Shown: one piece after another, positions 52,793-61,682 of the stretch
How positions within the stretch are numbered: position 1 is the stretch's first letter
Layout of the letters: each line of letters opens with the position of its first letter
DNA from: Flavobacteriales bacterium UBA2669
GTDB taxonomy: Bacteria; Bacteroidota; Bacteroidia; Flavobacteriales_E; Vicingaceae
DNA: 64,000 nucleotides
Reading direction: 5' to 3'
NCBI GenBank assembly: GCA_002359215.1
Contig: DEMN01000008.1
Span: forward strand, 1-64,000
Notes under the pieces: model-generated
What the model was told of the DNA's origin: nothing
The model's input: only the letters and a program-made list of their open reading frames with translations
Database searches by the model: none
Position numbers and translations under genes: made by a program

Positions 52793-53482
52793 TTATTTAA
52801 AACTATCAAATATTTCAGTCATTTCTTGTTCCATTTCGTCAAAAGTAACAGTTTTGTATTCAGAAGGGATTTCAAAAACTTTATCTTTTACTTTTTCAAA
52901 CGTTACTTTTTTTGCTTCAAAACGCATACAAATATCGTACTTATCATATTGGTATTCTAACATTACTCCATCTATTGGTGCAAATTGATTACACCAATTA
53001 GGGTTTTCTATATTAATATCTTTAGTGTAAAACACGGTAAAAGCATCATTCGTTTTATTTTTTACCGTTACAATGGCTTTTTTACATACATAGCCTAAAA
53101 TTTCTTTGTATTCATCTACAAATTCTATCTGGTATTCAGGAAGACTTTTAAGAGTGTTGGGAATTTCTTCCCCTGTTAATTTTAAAACATATTTTTTATT
53201 AATGAGTTTTACTAACTGAAAAAATTCGTTTGTTGCTTGGTCGCACACAAATTCTGTTTTAAAGGTTCCCATCCCGGCAGAAACGGTAGTAATATATTTG
53301 TTGTCTTTAAAATACATTCTCATTTCTTTAGGCATAAAGTCTAACATAAAATTGGTTTTATCCATTTTAGGATAAGTTACTTTGTACTCTATAACGCCTT
53401 CGGATTTGTCTGAAACACTATCTTTACAAGAAGAAAGAATAATTACACCAAAAAGAAGCAAATAAAAATGTATTTTAAGCAT
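52793..53482 (-). CDS. DUF4412-like lipoprotein
   Basis: A 229-residue lipoprotein with lipobox LSSCKDS (Cys near residue 19). It shares the pattern of the next gene: EGVIEYKVTYPKMD, MYFKDNKYITTVSAGMGTFK and ILGYVCKKAIVTVKNK. The two look like a tandem duplication that diverged, one as a lipoprotein and one as a soluble secreted protein. The gap is 25 bp, so they are probably co-transcribed. Confidence 0.8.
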   Translation of the reverse strand: MLKIHFYLLLFGVIILSSCKDSVSDKSEGVIEYKVTYPKMDKTNFMLDFMPKEMRMYFKDNKYITTVSAGMGTFKTEFVCDQATNEFFQLVKLINKKYVLKLTGEEIPNTLKSLPEYQIEFVDEYKEILGYVCKKAIVTVKNKTNDAFTVFYTKDINIENPNWCNQFAPIDGVMLEYQYDKYDICMRFEAKKVTFEKVKDKVFEIPSEYKTVTFDEMEQEMTEIFDSFK

Positions 53483-53682
53483 ACTAAAAACTCTGTGTGT
53501 TTTTAATTCTTTTTCGTGATGAATAAAGATTAAAAAAAAGCATATTATATAATTCGTAACAACAAATATATCAATATTTTTGTTTTCTAATTGTTAAAGG
53601 GGTTAATTTATACCTAATTTCCCTATAATTTATAAAATTTCTACTTAGAAATTATAAGTATAAATACTTAAAACATAGTTAT

Positions 53683-54645
53683 ATGAAAGCCATTAAAATC
53701 ATTAAAAATCGCTCTGATATTGGTGCCGGAACAAGAGGTTCTGACATGGGTATAGATGCTATTGAAATTGCAGCTATTAATGCTGGAAATGATTATTTTA
53801 ACAACTATGATTATGTTGAAATTGAAAGTGAAAATGAGGTTGTTTATGAAAAACAACAAACACCTTATGCTAAAAGAATTGGAAAAGTATTGAAAGTCTG
53901 CAAACGTTTGAGTAAAGCGGTTAAGGAAACGATTGAAGAAAACTATTTTCCTTTAGTACTTTCCGGAGATCATTCTTCGGCATTAGGAACTATTAGCGGT
54001 TTAAAATGTGCTTATTCCGATAAACGTATTGGTGTGGTTTGGATAGATGCTCATGGCGACTTACATTCTCCATATACTACTCCGTCAGGTAATATTCATG
54101 GAATGCCTTTGGCTGCTGCTTTGGCAGATGATAATTTAGACAGAAAAGTAAATGAAGTTAAGGAAGAAACTCATGAGAATTGGGAAGGCATGAAAAATAT
54201 TGGTGGAATTTCTCCAAAAGTATTGCATGAAGATGTGGTGTTTTTTGGTGTGAGAGATACGGAAGAGCCAGAAGATTATTGTATGTCGAAAAATGGCATG
54301 AAAAATTACAAAGTAGAAGAAGTTAGGTTTAGAGGTTTGGAAGTATGTGTTAAAGAGGCGTTGGAGAAACTTAAAAATTGCGATTACATTTATATTTCTT
54401 TTGATGTGGATTCAATGGATTGCGATTTAATTTCTAAAGGAACTGGGACCCCTGTTTCTAAAGGGTTTGACCAATACGAAGTAAAAAATATTATTAACGA
54501 GTTGATAGAAAGTAACAAGGTAATTTGCCTAGAAATAGTTGAAGTAAACCCTACGTTAGATAACAAAGGAAACGTAATGGCAGAAACTGCATTTGAAGTG
54601 TTGAATGAGGTTACCAAAAATATTGAAGCCAAATTATCAATGTGA
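53683..54645 (+). CDS. Arginase-family (ureohydrolase) enzyme
   Basis: Mn-dependent ureohydrolase, 320 residues. Metal ligands are visible in LSGDHSSALGTISG (His), VVWIDAHGDLHSP (Asp-x-His-x-Asp) and ISFDVDSMDCDLISKGTG (Asp-x-Asp). PSGNIHGMPLAAALAD and VEVNPTLDNKGNVMAETA are also arginase-like. Arginase is the best guess, but agmatinase or formimidoylglutamase cannot be excluded from sequence. It is 58 bp upstream of argS in the same direction, which would tie arginine use to arginyl-tRNA formation. Confidence 0.88.
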   Translation: MKAIKIIKNRSDIGAGTRGSDMGIDAIEIAAINAGNDYFNNYDYVEIESENEVVYEKQQTPYAKRIGKVLKVCKRLSKAVKETIEENYFPLVLSGDHSSALGTISGLKCAYSDKRIGVVWIDAHGDLHSPYTTPSGNIHGMPLAAALADDNLDRKVNEVKEETHENWEGMKNIGGISPKVLHEDVVFFGVRDTEEPEDYCMSKNGMKNYKVEEVRFRGLEVCVKEALEKLKNCDYIYISFDVDSMDCDLISKGTGTPVSKGFDQYEVKNIINELIESNKVICLEIVEVNPTLDNKGNVMAETAFEVLNEVTKNIEAKLSM

Positions 54646-54661
54646 GAGTTTGATAATGTGG

Positions 54662-54684
54662 GAATGCAAAAACTTGGTGCATTC
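54662..54684 (+). repeat. Short inverted repeat between the arginase gene and argS
   Basis: GAATGCA (54662-54668) and TGCATTC (54678-54684) are complementary with a 9-base loop. The stem has only three G/C pairs and no T run follows, so a terminator is unlikely. The sequence resembles short intergenic repeats seen in Bacteroidota; low confidence. Confidence 0.3.
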
Positions 54685-54703
54685 GTGGAAAAATAAATAA
54701 AAA

Positions 54704-56617
54704 ATGGAAGAATTAATTATACAGGCAGTAGCAAAAGGAATAGCGTCAATTTATGGTGCTGAAGTAGATGTAAATACTATTCAACCTCAAAAAACTAGAA
54801 AAGAATTTGATGGTGATTTAACCGTGGTGGTTTTTCCTTTTACTAAAATAGCTAAAAAATCTCCTGAGCAAACGGCTGAAGATTTAGGCAAATACTTAGT
54901 AGATAATGTTCCTCAAATTACCAATTTTAATGTGGTAAAAGGCTTTTTAAACCTTAGCATTGCTCCTGAATATTGGCTTGGTGAACTCAATACTATTGCT
55001 CAAAATAAAACGTTCGGACAAGCAGCTCCATCGGGTAAAACCTATATGGTAGAATATGCTTCACCAAATACCAACAAACCTCTACATTTAGGACATTTAA
55101 GAAATATTTTTTTAGGATTTTCTGTAGCTGAAATTTTAAAAGCTAACGGACACGAAGTATTTAAAACCCAAATTATTAACGATAGAGGCATACATATTTG
55201 TAAAAGTATGTTGGCTTGGCAAAAATTTGGAAATGGAGAGACTCCTCAAAGCTCTGGCTTAAAAGGCGATCATTTGGTAGGAAAGTATTATGTAGAATTT
55301 GATAAGGCCTATAAAGAACAGAAAACAGAAAAAGCTAAAAAGGTAATAGAGCTTAAAAAATCTTGTGATGATAAAAAATCTTTCGTTAATAATGAATTGC
55401 TAAAGGATTTACAAATACCACCACACGAAAGAGAAGACTTGTGGAATATTCTAGAGGAAAGTTTGTCAATTGATAAAATTAAAAATCATGGAAGTGGATT
55501 TAATTTTTTTATACCAATAATGTTAGAAGCCCAAGAAATGCTGCTTAAATGGGAAAATGGAGATAAAGAGGTGGTAGATTTATGGAAAAAAATGAATGCT
55601 TGGGTATATGAAGGTTTTGATGTTACTTACCAAACCATGGGTGTTGATTTTGATGAAATTTATTATGAATCAGATACGTATATTTTAGGTAAAGATGTGG
55701 TAGAAAAAGGCTTAGCAGAAGGACATTTTTACAAAAAAGAAGATGGTTCTATTTGGTGCGATTTAAGTGCTGAAAAAATGGATGATAAACTGTTGTTAAG
55801 AGCTGACGGAACTTCTGTTTACATGACGCAAGATATTGGTACAGCCATAGAGCGTTATAAAAATCATCCTAACTTAAATGGCATCATTTATACTGTTGGA
55901 AACGAGCAAAATCATCATTTTAAGGTATTGTTTACCATCCTAAAAAAATTGGAGTACAAATGGGCAGAAGAATGTCATCATTTATCTTATGGTATGATAG
56001 AATTACCTGATGGCAAAATGAAATCCAGAGAAGGAACGGTTGTAGATGCCGATGATTTAATGGCAGAAATTGTAAATGATGCTAAACTAATGACTCAAGA
56101 ACGTGGGCATTTAGATGGATTAAGCAATGCTGAAAAAGACGAATTATACGCTCAAATTGGTTTAGGTGGATTAAAATATTATTTGCTTAAAGTAGATGCT
56201 AAAAAAGGTATGGTGTTTAATCCGGAAGAATCTATTGATTTGAATGGTAATACTGCTCCTTTTATACAATACGCTCATGCCAGAATACAATCGTTATTGA
56301 GAAAAGCAAATGAGTTAAATTATAGTACTTCTTACACTGATGCCGAACTAAACGAAGAAGAAATTACTTTAGTAAAACTATTAAAAGACTTTCCTATAGT
56401 AATTAAAGAAGCCGGAGAAAATATTAGTCCGGCAACCTTAAGTAATTATATTTATGAGTTGGTAAAAACCTTCAATCACTTTTATCAAAACGTACCAATT
56501 TTGCGTGAAGAAGATAAAAACAAGTTAGCCATGAGATTAGTATTGTCTCAAAGTGTAGCAAATGTTATCGCTTCAGGTATGAAACTGCTTGGAATAAGTG
56601 TTCCTAACAAAATGTAA
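54704..56617 (+). CDS. argS: Arginyl-tRNA synthetase
   Basis: Class I aminoacyl-tRNA synthetase that charges tRNA-Arg; 637 residues. The HIGH signature is in PNTNKPLHLGHLRNIFLG near residue 125. The KMSK-like loop reads LPDGKMKSREGTVVDADDLM near residue 435. An N-terminal Add-1 domain (about 1-110) and the C-terminal DALR anticodon-binding domain (about 520-637) are present. Shares a direction with the arginase gene and converges on purA. Confidence 0.96.
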   Translation: MEELIIQAVAKGIASIYGAEVDVNTIQPQKTRKEFDGDLTVVVFPFTKIAKKSPEQTAEDLGKYLVDNVPQITNFNVVKGFLNLSIAPEYWLGELNTIAQNKTFGQAAPSGKTYMVEYASPNTNKPLHLGHLRNIFLGFSVAEILKANGHEVFKTQIINDRGIHICKSMLAWQKFGNGETPQSSGLKGDHLVGKYYVEFDKAYKEQKTEKAKKVIELKKSCDDKKSFVNNELLKDLQIPPHEREDLWNILEESLSIDKIKNHGSGFNFFIPIMLEAQEMLLKWENGDKEVVDLWKKMNAWVYEGFDVTYQTMGVDFDEIYYESDTYILGKDVVEKGLAEGHFYKKEDGSIWCDLSAEKMDDKLLLRADGTSVYMTQDIGTAIERYKNHPNLNGIIYTVGNEQNHHFKVLFTILKKLEYKWAEECHHLSYGMIELPDGKMKSREGTVVDADDLMAEIVNDAKLMTQERGHLDGLSNAEKDELYAQIGLGGLKYYLLKVDAKKGMVFNPEESIDLNGNTAPFIQYAHARIQSLLRKANELNYSTSYTDAELNEEEITLVKLLKDFPIVIKEAGENISPATLSNYIYELVKTFNHFYQNVPILREEDKNKLAMRLVLSQSVANVIASGMKLLGISVPNKM

Positions 56618-56631
56618 GTAAAACAAGCTTT

Positions 56632-57912
56632 TTAAGCCAACACGTTTTCTCTGTAAATAGTTTGAGTTCTATCCGGACCAACCGAAACAATAGTTATTGG
56701 CACATTTAATTCTTGCTCTAAATACTCAATATAAGCTGTTAATTCTTGTGGAACATCATTTATTGAGGCTAACTTAGTCAAGTCTTTTTTCCAACCTTTT
56801 AATGCAGTATAAATAGGTTTTACTTCTTTAGAAACAATATCATAAGGCATATAGTCTATTTTTTCTCCATCTATTTCGTAATGCGTACAAACCTTAATCG
56901 TGTCAAAGTCGCTTAAAACATCAGCTTTCATCATAATTAATTCGGTAACCCCATTAATCATAATTGCATATTTTAAAGCAGGTAAGTCAACCCAGCCGCA
57001 CCTTCTTGGTCTTCCGGTTGTAGAACCAAATTCATTTCCAGCTTTTCTTATGCTTTCACCCACTTCATCATGAAGTTCTGTGGGGAAAGGACCACTACCT
57101 ACCCTAGTACAATAAGCTTTAAAAATTCCGAATACTTTTCCTATTTTATTAGGAGCAATACCTAAACCTGTGCAAGTTCCTGCTGTAGTTGTGTTTGATG
57201 AGGTTACAAAAGGGTAAGAACCAAAATCTATATCTAACATGGTTCCTTGAGCACCTTCAGCTAATATAGATTTGTTGTTATTAATAACATTGTTTAAGAA
57301 ATGCTCGCTATCAATTACTGTTAGGTTTTTAATGGTTTCAACACCATTAAAGAAATCATCTTCCAACGCACTTAAGTCGTAACCGTAATCGTAAAACTTC
57401 AATAAATCTTTATGCTTAGCTACTAATTGGTCGTATTTTTCTTTAAAATCTACTTCAAAAATATCACCTACTCTTAATCCGTTTCTACCTGTTTTATCCA
57501 TGTAAGTTGGACCAATTCCTTTTAATGTAGAACCTATTTTTCCTTTGCCTTTTGCTGCTTCAGAAGCCGCATCTAACAAACGATGTGTTGGAAGAATTAA
57601 GTGTGCTTTTTTGGAAACAAATAGTTGTTTATTCATATCAACACCCATTTTAATAAGGGCATCAATTTCTCTTTTTAAAATTACAGGGTCTATTACAACG
57701 CCATTACCAACAATGTTGTTTACTCCTTTATGGAAAATTCCTGAAGGAATGGTATGCAAAACATGTTTAATTCCATCAAACTCTAAGGTATGACCAGCAT
57801 TTGGTCCACCTTGAAAACGAGCAATTACATCATACTTTGGTGTTAATACATCTACAATTTTACCCTTACCTTCGTCTCCCCATTGGAGTCCTAACAATAC
57901 ATCTACTTTCAT
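56632..57912 (-). CDS. purA: Adenylosuccinate synthetase
   Basis: Joins IMP and aspartate using GTP in the first committed step to AMP. It has 426 residues. LLGLQWGDEGKGKIVDVLTP (residues about 6-25), RFQGGPNAGHTLEFDG and GSTTGRPRRCGWVDLPAL are signature motifs. The C terminus has SVGPDRTQTIYRE. It is downstream of the Fur-STAS pair, separated by about 110 bp. Confidence 0.97.
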   Translation of the reverse strand: MKVDVLLGLQWGDEGKGKIVDVLTPKYDVIARFQGGPNAGHTLEFDGIKHVLHTIPSGIFHKGVNNIVGNGVVIDPVILKREIDALIKMGVDMNKQLFVSKKAHLILPTHRLLDAASEAAKGKGKIGSTLKGIGPTYMDKTGRNGLRVGDIFEVDFKEKYDQLVAKHKDLLKFYDYGYDLSALEDDFFNGVETIKNLTVIDSEHFLNNVINNNKSILAEGAQGTMLDIDFGSYPFVTSSNTTTAGTCTGLGIAPNKIGKVFGIFKAYCTRVGSGPFPTELHDEVGESIRKAGNEFGSTTGRPRRCGWVDLPALKYAIMINGVTELIMMKADVLSDFDTIKVCTHYEIDGEKIDYMPYDIVSKEVKPIYTALKGWKKDLTKLASINDVPQELTAYIEYLEQELNVPITIVSVGPDRTQTIYRENVLA

Positions 57913-58020
57913 GTGTTTATTTTTATTGCTTTTTATCTGTTACATGTAACTCTCTTTATAATCATTCTCCTGTGTGAGAAATTTTTACTCATGATCGTTT
58001 CATTTGTTTTATGTTGAATA

Positions 58021-58386
58021 TTAATTTATTGGTTGTTTTATTTTAAGAATAGTTTCTTTTGCTTCTTTAATATTTTCGGCAATGTTAAACACATTGTTCA
58101 GTTTAGTAATTACCAATAATTGGTTTATTTTTTTCGGAATATTTACTATAAACACTTCTCCGTTTCTATTTCTTGTTTGGGTAAGAATTGAAATAAAAAC
58201 ACCCAATCCTGAACTGTTCATATAGTCCATCTTAGCTAAATCTAAAATAATAAAATTTAAACCTTCGTTATAATAAAAATCTAATTCCGAAAGTAACTCT
58301 TCGGCTTGTTGTTTATTATTCAAACTACCCGAAAGAGAGATAAGAAGTAACTCTTGTTCTTTTTTTATTTCAAAGGAAAAGTTCAT
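58021..58386 (-). CDS. STAS-domain anti-sigma-factor-antagonist-like protein
   Basis: A 121-residue single STAS domain. LLSLSGSLNNKQQAEELLSE is the opening strand, and ILDLAKMDYMNSSGLGVFIS carries the Ser-Ser-Gly site normally phosphorylated in SpoIIAA-like proteins. Such proteins free sigma factors or drive other partner switches. Its ATG overlaps the Fur stop by 4 bp, so the two are coupled. A SpoIIE-type phosphatase at 37.3 kb could act on it; this link is inference. Confidence 0.87.
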   Translation of the reverse strand: MNFSFEIKKEQELLLISLSGSLNNKQQAEELLSELDFYYNEGLNFIILDLAKMDYMNSSGLGVFISILTQTRNRNGEVFIVNIPKKINQLLVITKLNNVFNIAENIKEAKETILKIKQPIN

Positions 58387-58826
58387 TTTTTTTCATTTTT
58401 AACTCCATAAAAATTAAGTGAATGATGTAAAATTTTTACATCAAACATTTCTTGAAGTGTATTTTTAATAGTTTGAATTCTTGGGTCACAAAACTCTATT
58501 ACTTCACCATTGCTTAAAATAATATGGTCATGTTGTTTAGAGCCATGAGATTTTTCATATTGAGCAATATTATTGCCAAATTGATGCTTTCTGACTAGAT
58601 TAGCAGCTAATAATAATTCTATGGTGTTATAAAGTGTAGCTCTACTAACTCTATATTTTTTATTTTTCATGGAAAGGTATAACTCTTCCACATCAAAATG
58701 ATCATCGTTAGCGTAAATTTCTTGGAGTATGGCGAAACGCTCCGGAGTTTTTCTATGCTTATGTTCCTCCAGGTAATTGGTAAAAATTTGTTTTACTTTT
58801 TGTTGAGTTTCTTCAGTTGAGCTCAT
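58383..58826 (-). CDS. fur: Fur-family transcriptional regulator
   Basis: A 147-residue winged-helix metalloregulator. RKTPERFAILQEIYANDDHF is the recognition region, and YRVSRATLYNTIELLLAANL is the wing. HQFGNNIAQYEKSHGSKQHD and IILSNGEVIEFCDPRI contribute metal site residues. The usual CxxC structural zinc pair is missing (only one Cys). Fur, Zur or PerR cannot be told apart safely. It overlaps the STAS gene, an uncommon pairing. Confidence 0.87.
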   Translation of the reverse strand: MSSTEETQQKVKQIFTNYLEEHKHRKTPERFAILQEIYANDDHFDVEELYLSMKNKKYRVSRATLYNTIELLLAANLVRKHQFGNNIAQYEKSHGSKQHDHIILSNGEVIEFCDPRIQTIKNTLQEMFDVKILHHSLNFYGVKNEKK

Positions 58827-58900
58827 GCCAAATAATTAAGTAGTAAAATTAACCAATTTAACTTATTCTTAAAGCAAAATATTTTGAAAGATATTAAGAA

Positions 58901-58933
58901 TTGATAAGTTTCGTTTAAAACTTCCTACTTTAG
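58901..58933 (+). promoter_or_regulatory. Promoter of the VOC protein gene
   Basis: TTG at 58901-58903, a 22-bp spacer and TACTTTAG at 58926-58933 (one mismatch to TAnnTTTG). This covers the in-frame GTG at 58933 and so supports the ATG at 58954. Confidence 0.55.
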
Positions 58934-58953
58934 TGGTACAAATTAATAGAAAC

Positions 58954-59346
58954 ATGAACGGAACAATTCATCACATAGAAATTTATGTGTCAGATTTAGA
59001 AAAAACGAAGCTTTTTTGGGAGTGGCTGCTAACCTCAAAATTTTCCTATACAAAATTTCAGGAATGGCAACATGGCGTAAGTTTTAAGCTTAAAGACACT
59101 TATATCGTTTTTGTTCAAACAGAAGATGATTATTTAGATGTTGCTTATCACAGAAAAAGAACAGGCTTAAATCACTTGGCCTTTCATTGCGATTCAAAAG
59201 TATTTGTAGATAAGTTAACAGTAGAACTGAAAGAAAAAGATGTTACTATTTTGTATGCTGACAAATACCCTCATGCAGAAGATTATTATGCTGTGTTTTT
59301 TGAAGATCCGGATAGGATTAAAGTTGAAGTTGTTTGTTCAAGGTAA
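58954..59346 (+). CDS. VOC-family (glyoxalase-like) protein
   Basis: A 130-residue protein with the paired beta-alpha-beta-beta-beta fold. HHIEIYVSDLEKTKLFWEWL supplies the first metal-ligand-type His. GLNHLAFHCDSKVFVDKL begins the second module, and YAVFFEDPDRIKVEVVC ends with a conserved Glu. The ligand is unknown. An in-frame GTG at 58933 exists, but it lies inside a promoter-like element. It is convergent with the M23 peptidase gene, with a 6-bp gap. Confidence 0.87.
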   Translation: MNGTIHHIEIYVSDLEKTKLFWEWLLTSKFSYTKFQEWQHGVSFKLKDTYIVFVQTEDDYLDVAYHRKRTGLNHLAFHCDSKVFVDKLTVELKEKDVTILYADKYPHAEDYYAVFFEDPDRIKVEVVCSR

Positions 59347-59352
59347 TTTATC

Positions 59353-60594
59353 TCAGCTAACTAAATCTTTTTTAACCAATTTTTGGTTTAGACTATCTTT
59401 AAGCTGAGTAAATTTTTGCAGATACTCTTTTTTAACCGGGTCGGCTGGTGGTGTTTCTTCTTTTAAATGATTTACCTGACTACCATGTTTCCAAAATCTA
59501 TAACATACGTGAGGCCCTGTTGCTAAACCTGTGCTACCAACATAACCAATAACATCACCTTGTTTAACTCTTTGTCCGGTTTTAGCATTTCTTTTACTCA
59601 TGTGTAAGTACTGAGTGGTATAAGTGCTGTTGTGCTTAATTTTTACATAATTACCATTGTATTTTTTATAGGCAGACTCTACAACTACACCATCGCCTGT
59701 TGCTAAAATAGGAGTTCCTGTTGGAGCAGCATAATCTGTTCCTAAGTGTGGTTTGTTAACTTTTTGTACAGGGTGAAACCTTCTCATAGTAAAACCTGAA
59801 GTTAATCTGCCGTACTCTAATGGAGATTTTAAAAAGGCTCTTTTTAAACTATTTCCTTCAGCATCAAAATAATTGGTGATGCCATCTTGTTTAAATCGGT
59901 ATGCATAATAATCTCTTCCGTAATGGTTAAAATTAGCTGCCAATACTTTTCCTATTCCAATAAATTTATCATCTACATATCGTTCTTCATACACTACATT
60001 AAAATGATCTCCTTTTTGTATGCTGTAAAAATCGATTGTCCAAGCGTAAACATTTGCCATTTCTATAGCTAAAATAGGACTTGCTTCTTGTTCTACTAAT
60101 GTTTGGTATAAGGATGAGTTAATAGTGCCTTCAATTTGTTTTATTTTAGTGGTAACTTCTTTTTGTCCTCTATAAATGGAAATAGAATCTCGCATATCAA
60201 AAACAACATACTCTGTTTCGTTAGGTTCGTAAATAAAACATTGAGCTTTACCTAAAGAATCTTTGCTGCAAAGTATGGTGTATTTTTTACCGGAGGCAAT
60301 CTTTCTTACATCAAAAATATCTCTTGACATTTTTGCCAACATATCAATATCTGTATAAGGAATATGGTATTTTAGAAGAATATTGGCTAAAAATTGGTTG
60401 GGTTGGATGACATCTTTATAAACAGCAAATGAATCTATTTCAAATCCATACTCAACAATAGGTTCTTGTTTTTCTTCTTCAATAATTTGTGTTATTTCTT
60501 CTTCGTCAACATTGTTTTTATTTCCCTGATATTGAGTAAAAAACAAGCTTACAGCAGCTACAATTATAATAAGTATGGGTAAAGCTTTCTTCAT
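59353..60594 (-). CDS. M23-family (LytM) endopeptidase or derivative with a Cys at a zinc-ligand position
   Basis: A 413-residue envelope protein with a membrane anchor (about 5-22) and an acidic linker. A middle domain (about 60-260) resembles LysM/OapA-type helper regions. The M23 domain (about 270-400) has KPHLGTDYAAPTGTPILATG, giving the His and Asp zinc ligands. The last motif reads GPHVCYRFWKHG, where the usual H-x-H becomes H-x-C. Activity on peptidoglycan is thus possible but not certain. A role in cell separation is typical of the family. Confidence 0.87.
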   Translation of the reverse strand: MKKALPILIIIVAAVSLFFTQYQGNKNNVDEEEITQIIEEEKQEPIVEYGFEIDSFAVYKDVIQPNQFLANILLKYHIPYTDIDMLAKMSRDIFDVRKIASGKKYTILCSKDSLGKAQCFIYEPNETEYVVFDMRDSISIYRGQKEVTTKIKQIEGTINSSLYQTLVEQEASPILAIEMANVYAWTIDFYSIQKGDHFNVVYEERYVDDKFIGIGKVLAANFNHYGRDYYAYRFKQDGITNYFDAEGNSLKRAFLKSPLEYGRLTSGFTMRRFHPVQKVNKPHLGTDYAAPTGTPILATGDGVVVESAYKKYNGNYVKIKHNSTYTTQYLHMSKRNAKTGQRVKQGDVIGYVGSTGLATGPHVCYRFWKHGSQVNHLKEETPPADPVKKEYLQKFTQLKDSLNQKLVKKDLVS

Positions 60595-60600
60595 ATTGCA

Positions 60601-60637
60601 AACAAAAATACCATTAAGATACGAATCTCAATGGTAT
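60601..60637 (-). terminator. Terminator of the DUF3108 gene
   Basis: On the minus strand ATACCATT (60637-60630) pairs with AATGGTAT (60615-60608), extended by AGAT/ATCT in the loop. A T-rich tract (60608-60601) follows. It lies 50 bp after the stop at 60687 and just before the M23 ATG. Confidence 0.8.
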
Positions 60638-60686
60638 TTGTTTGCCTGTTTTAAACAAATTAATGTTGAATGTCGAAAAAAACTTT

Positions 60687-61523
60687 TTATTTTTTCGCTA
60701 TAGATAATGGGTGAGCTAATCCTTCAGCATTGGTTAATTCTGCTTTTACTGCTCCAATTAAAATTTTTGCTTCTATCATTAATGGAATTTTATTTCCGTC
60801 ATTAGATACCCAAAAACTTACATCTTCTTCTTTGTCGAATATTCTACCTTTTTGTGTTACGGGGTGGAATTTAAGTGCATTGTAGTAAGTTTTTCCAACT
60901 TTAACTTTATCTTCTCCCATGTATCTAATTTTTAATGGCCAAACTTCTTCATCTACAAAGGTCCAGATGGTAAAAACATCGCCTTTTTTTGCTTTACTAT
61001 AATCTAAAGTTCTGGCATAAAAGAAAGAAGAAAGCATATCTTGAATTCCTTCAGGAGTTTCATAAACTTCTCCCTTGTGGGTTTCTACCATTTTTTTAGT
61101 TTGTGAAAATTGGTATTTCTGTTTTTTCTTATATCCTCCTTCGTTAATATCCCTAACAAACATCCAAGGAAAAACACCTTCAACATCAAGAAAGGTTTCA
61201 TAACGATCTCTTACTTTAAAAACCCAATCGAAAGCTCCTACTGTCTTTCCTGTTCCAACAATATGGTAAATTTCTCTGTTAGCAATTTTCTTATCTAGTT
61301 TATTCACTTCAATTTTGGCTGTACCGGCATTTACAAATCCGTAGTGTAATCTAAATTCTAGTTTTTCGCCATCTTTAAAAGCTTTATGGTCAACGGTTCT
61401 TAGTTTACTGTTGCCATCGGTGTTTATGGTAGGAAGGTCGTTTTGTTGGTACGCTGAAAAAGACAATACCAACATAGCAGCAACTATTCCTAATCCTATT
61501 TTTGTGGTTCTTAAATTTTTCAT
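60687..61523 (-). CDS. DUF3108 secreted protein
   Basis: A 278-residue protein with a signal peptide or anchor (about 8-25). The pattern FKDGEKLEFRLHYGFVNAGT near residue 50, followed by YHIVGTGKTVGAFDWVFKVR, is typical of DUF3108 proteins. The tail has LMIEAKILIGAVKAELTNAE. The function is unknown, though the family tends to be found with envelope genes. It precedes the M23 peptidase on the same strand. Confidence 0.85.
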   Translation of the reverse strand: MKNLRTTKIGLGIVAAMLVLSFSAYQQNDLPTINTDGNSKLRTVDHKAFKDGEKLEFRLHYGFVNAGTAKIEVNKLDKKIANREIYHIVGTGKTVGAFDWVFKVRDRYETFLDVEGVFPWMFVRDINEGGYKKKQKYQFSQTKKMVETHKGEVYETPEGIQDMLSSFFYARTLDYSKAKKGDVFTIWTFVDEEVWPLKIRYMGEDKVKVGKTYYNALKFHPVTQKGRIFDKEEDVSFWVSNDGNKIPLMIEAKILIGAVKAELTNAEGLAHPLSIAKK

Positions 61524-61682
61524 AACATAAAAAGTTTTAGTGCGGTGGTTCTATTACAAAACTTATGCCACAGCTCTTTATTGTGTTTACTACGGCACTT
61601 TTTTAGGAAAAGTTAATTGGGTTGATTAATCTATTACAAAGCATAGTATTTAGATTTACTTAAATTAACCTAACTTCGCCTC

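Noticed and set aside
58933..58953. GTG start for the VOC gene at 58933
   Set aside because: The codon lies in a promoter -7 element; the ATG at 58954 gives the normal family length.
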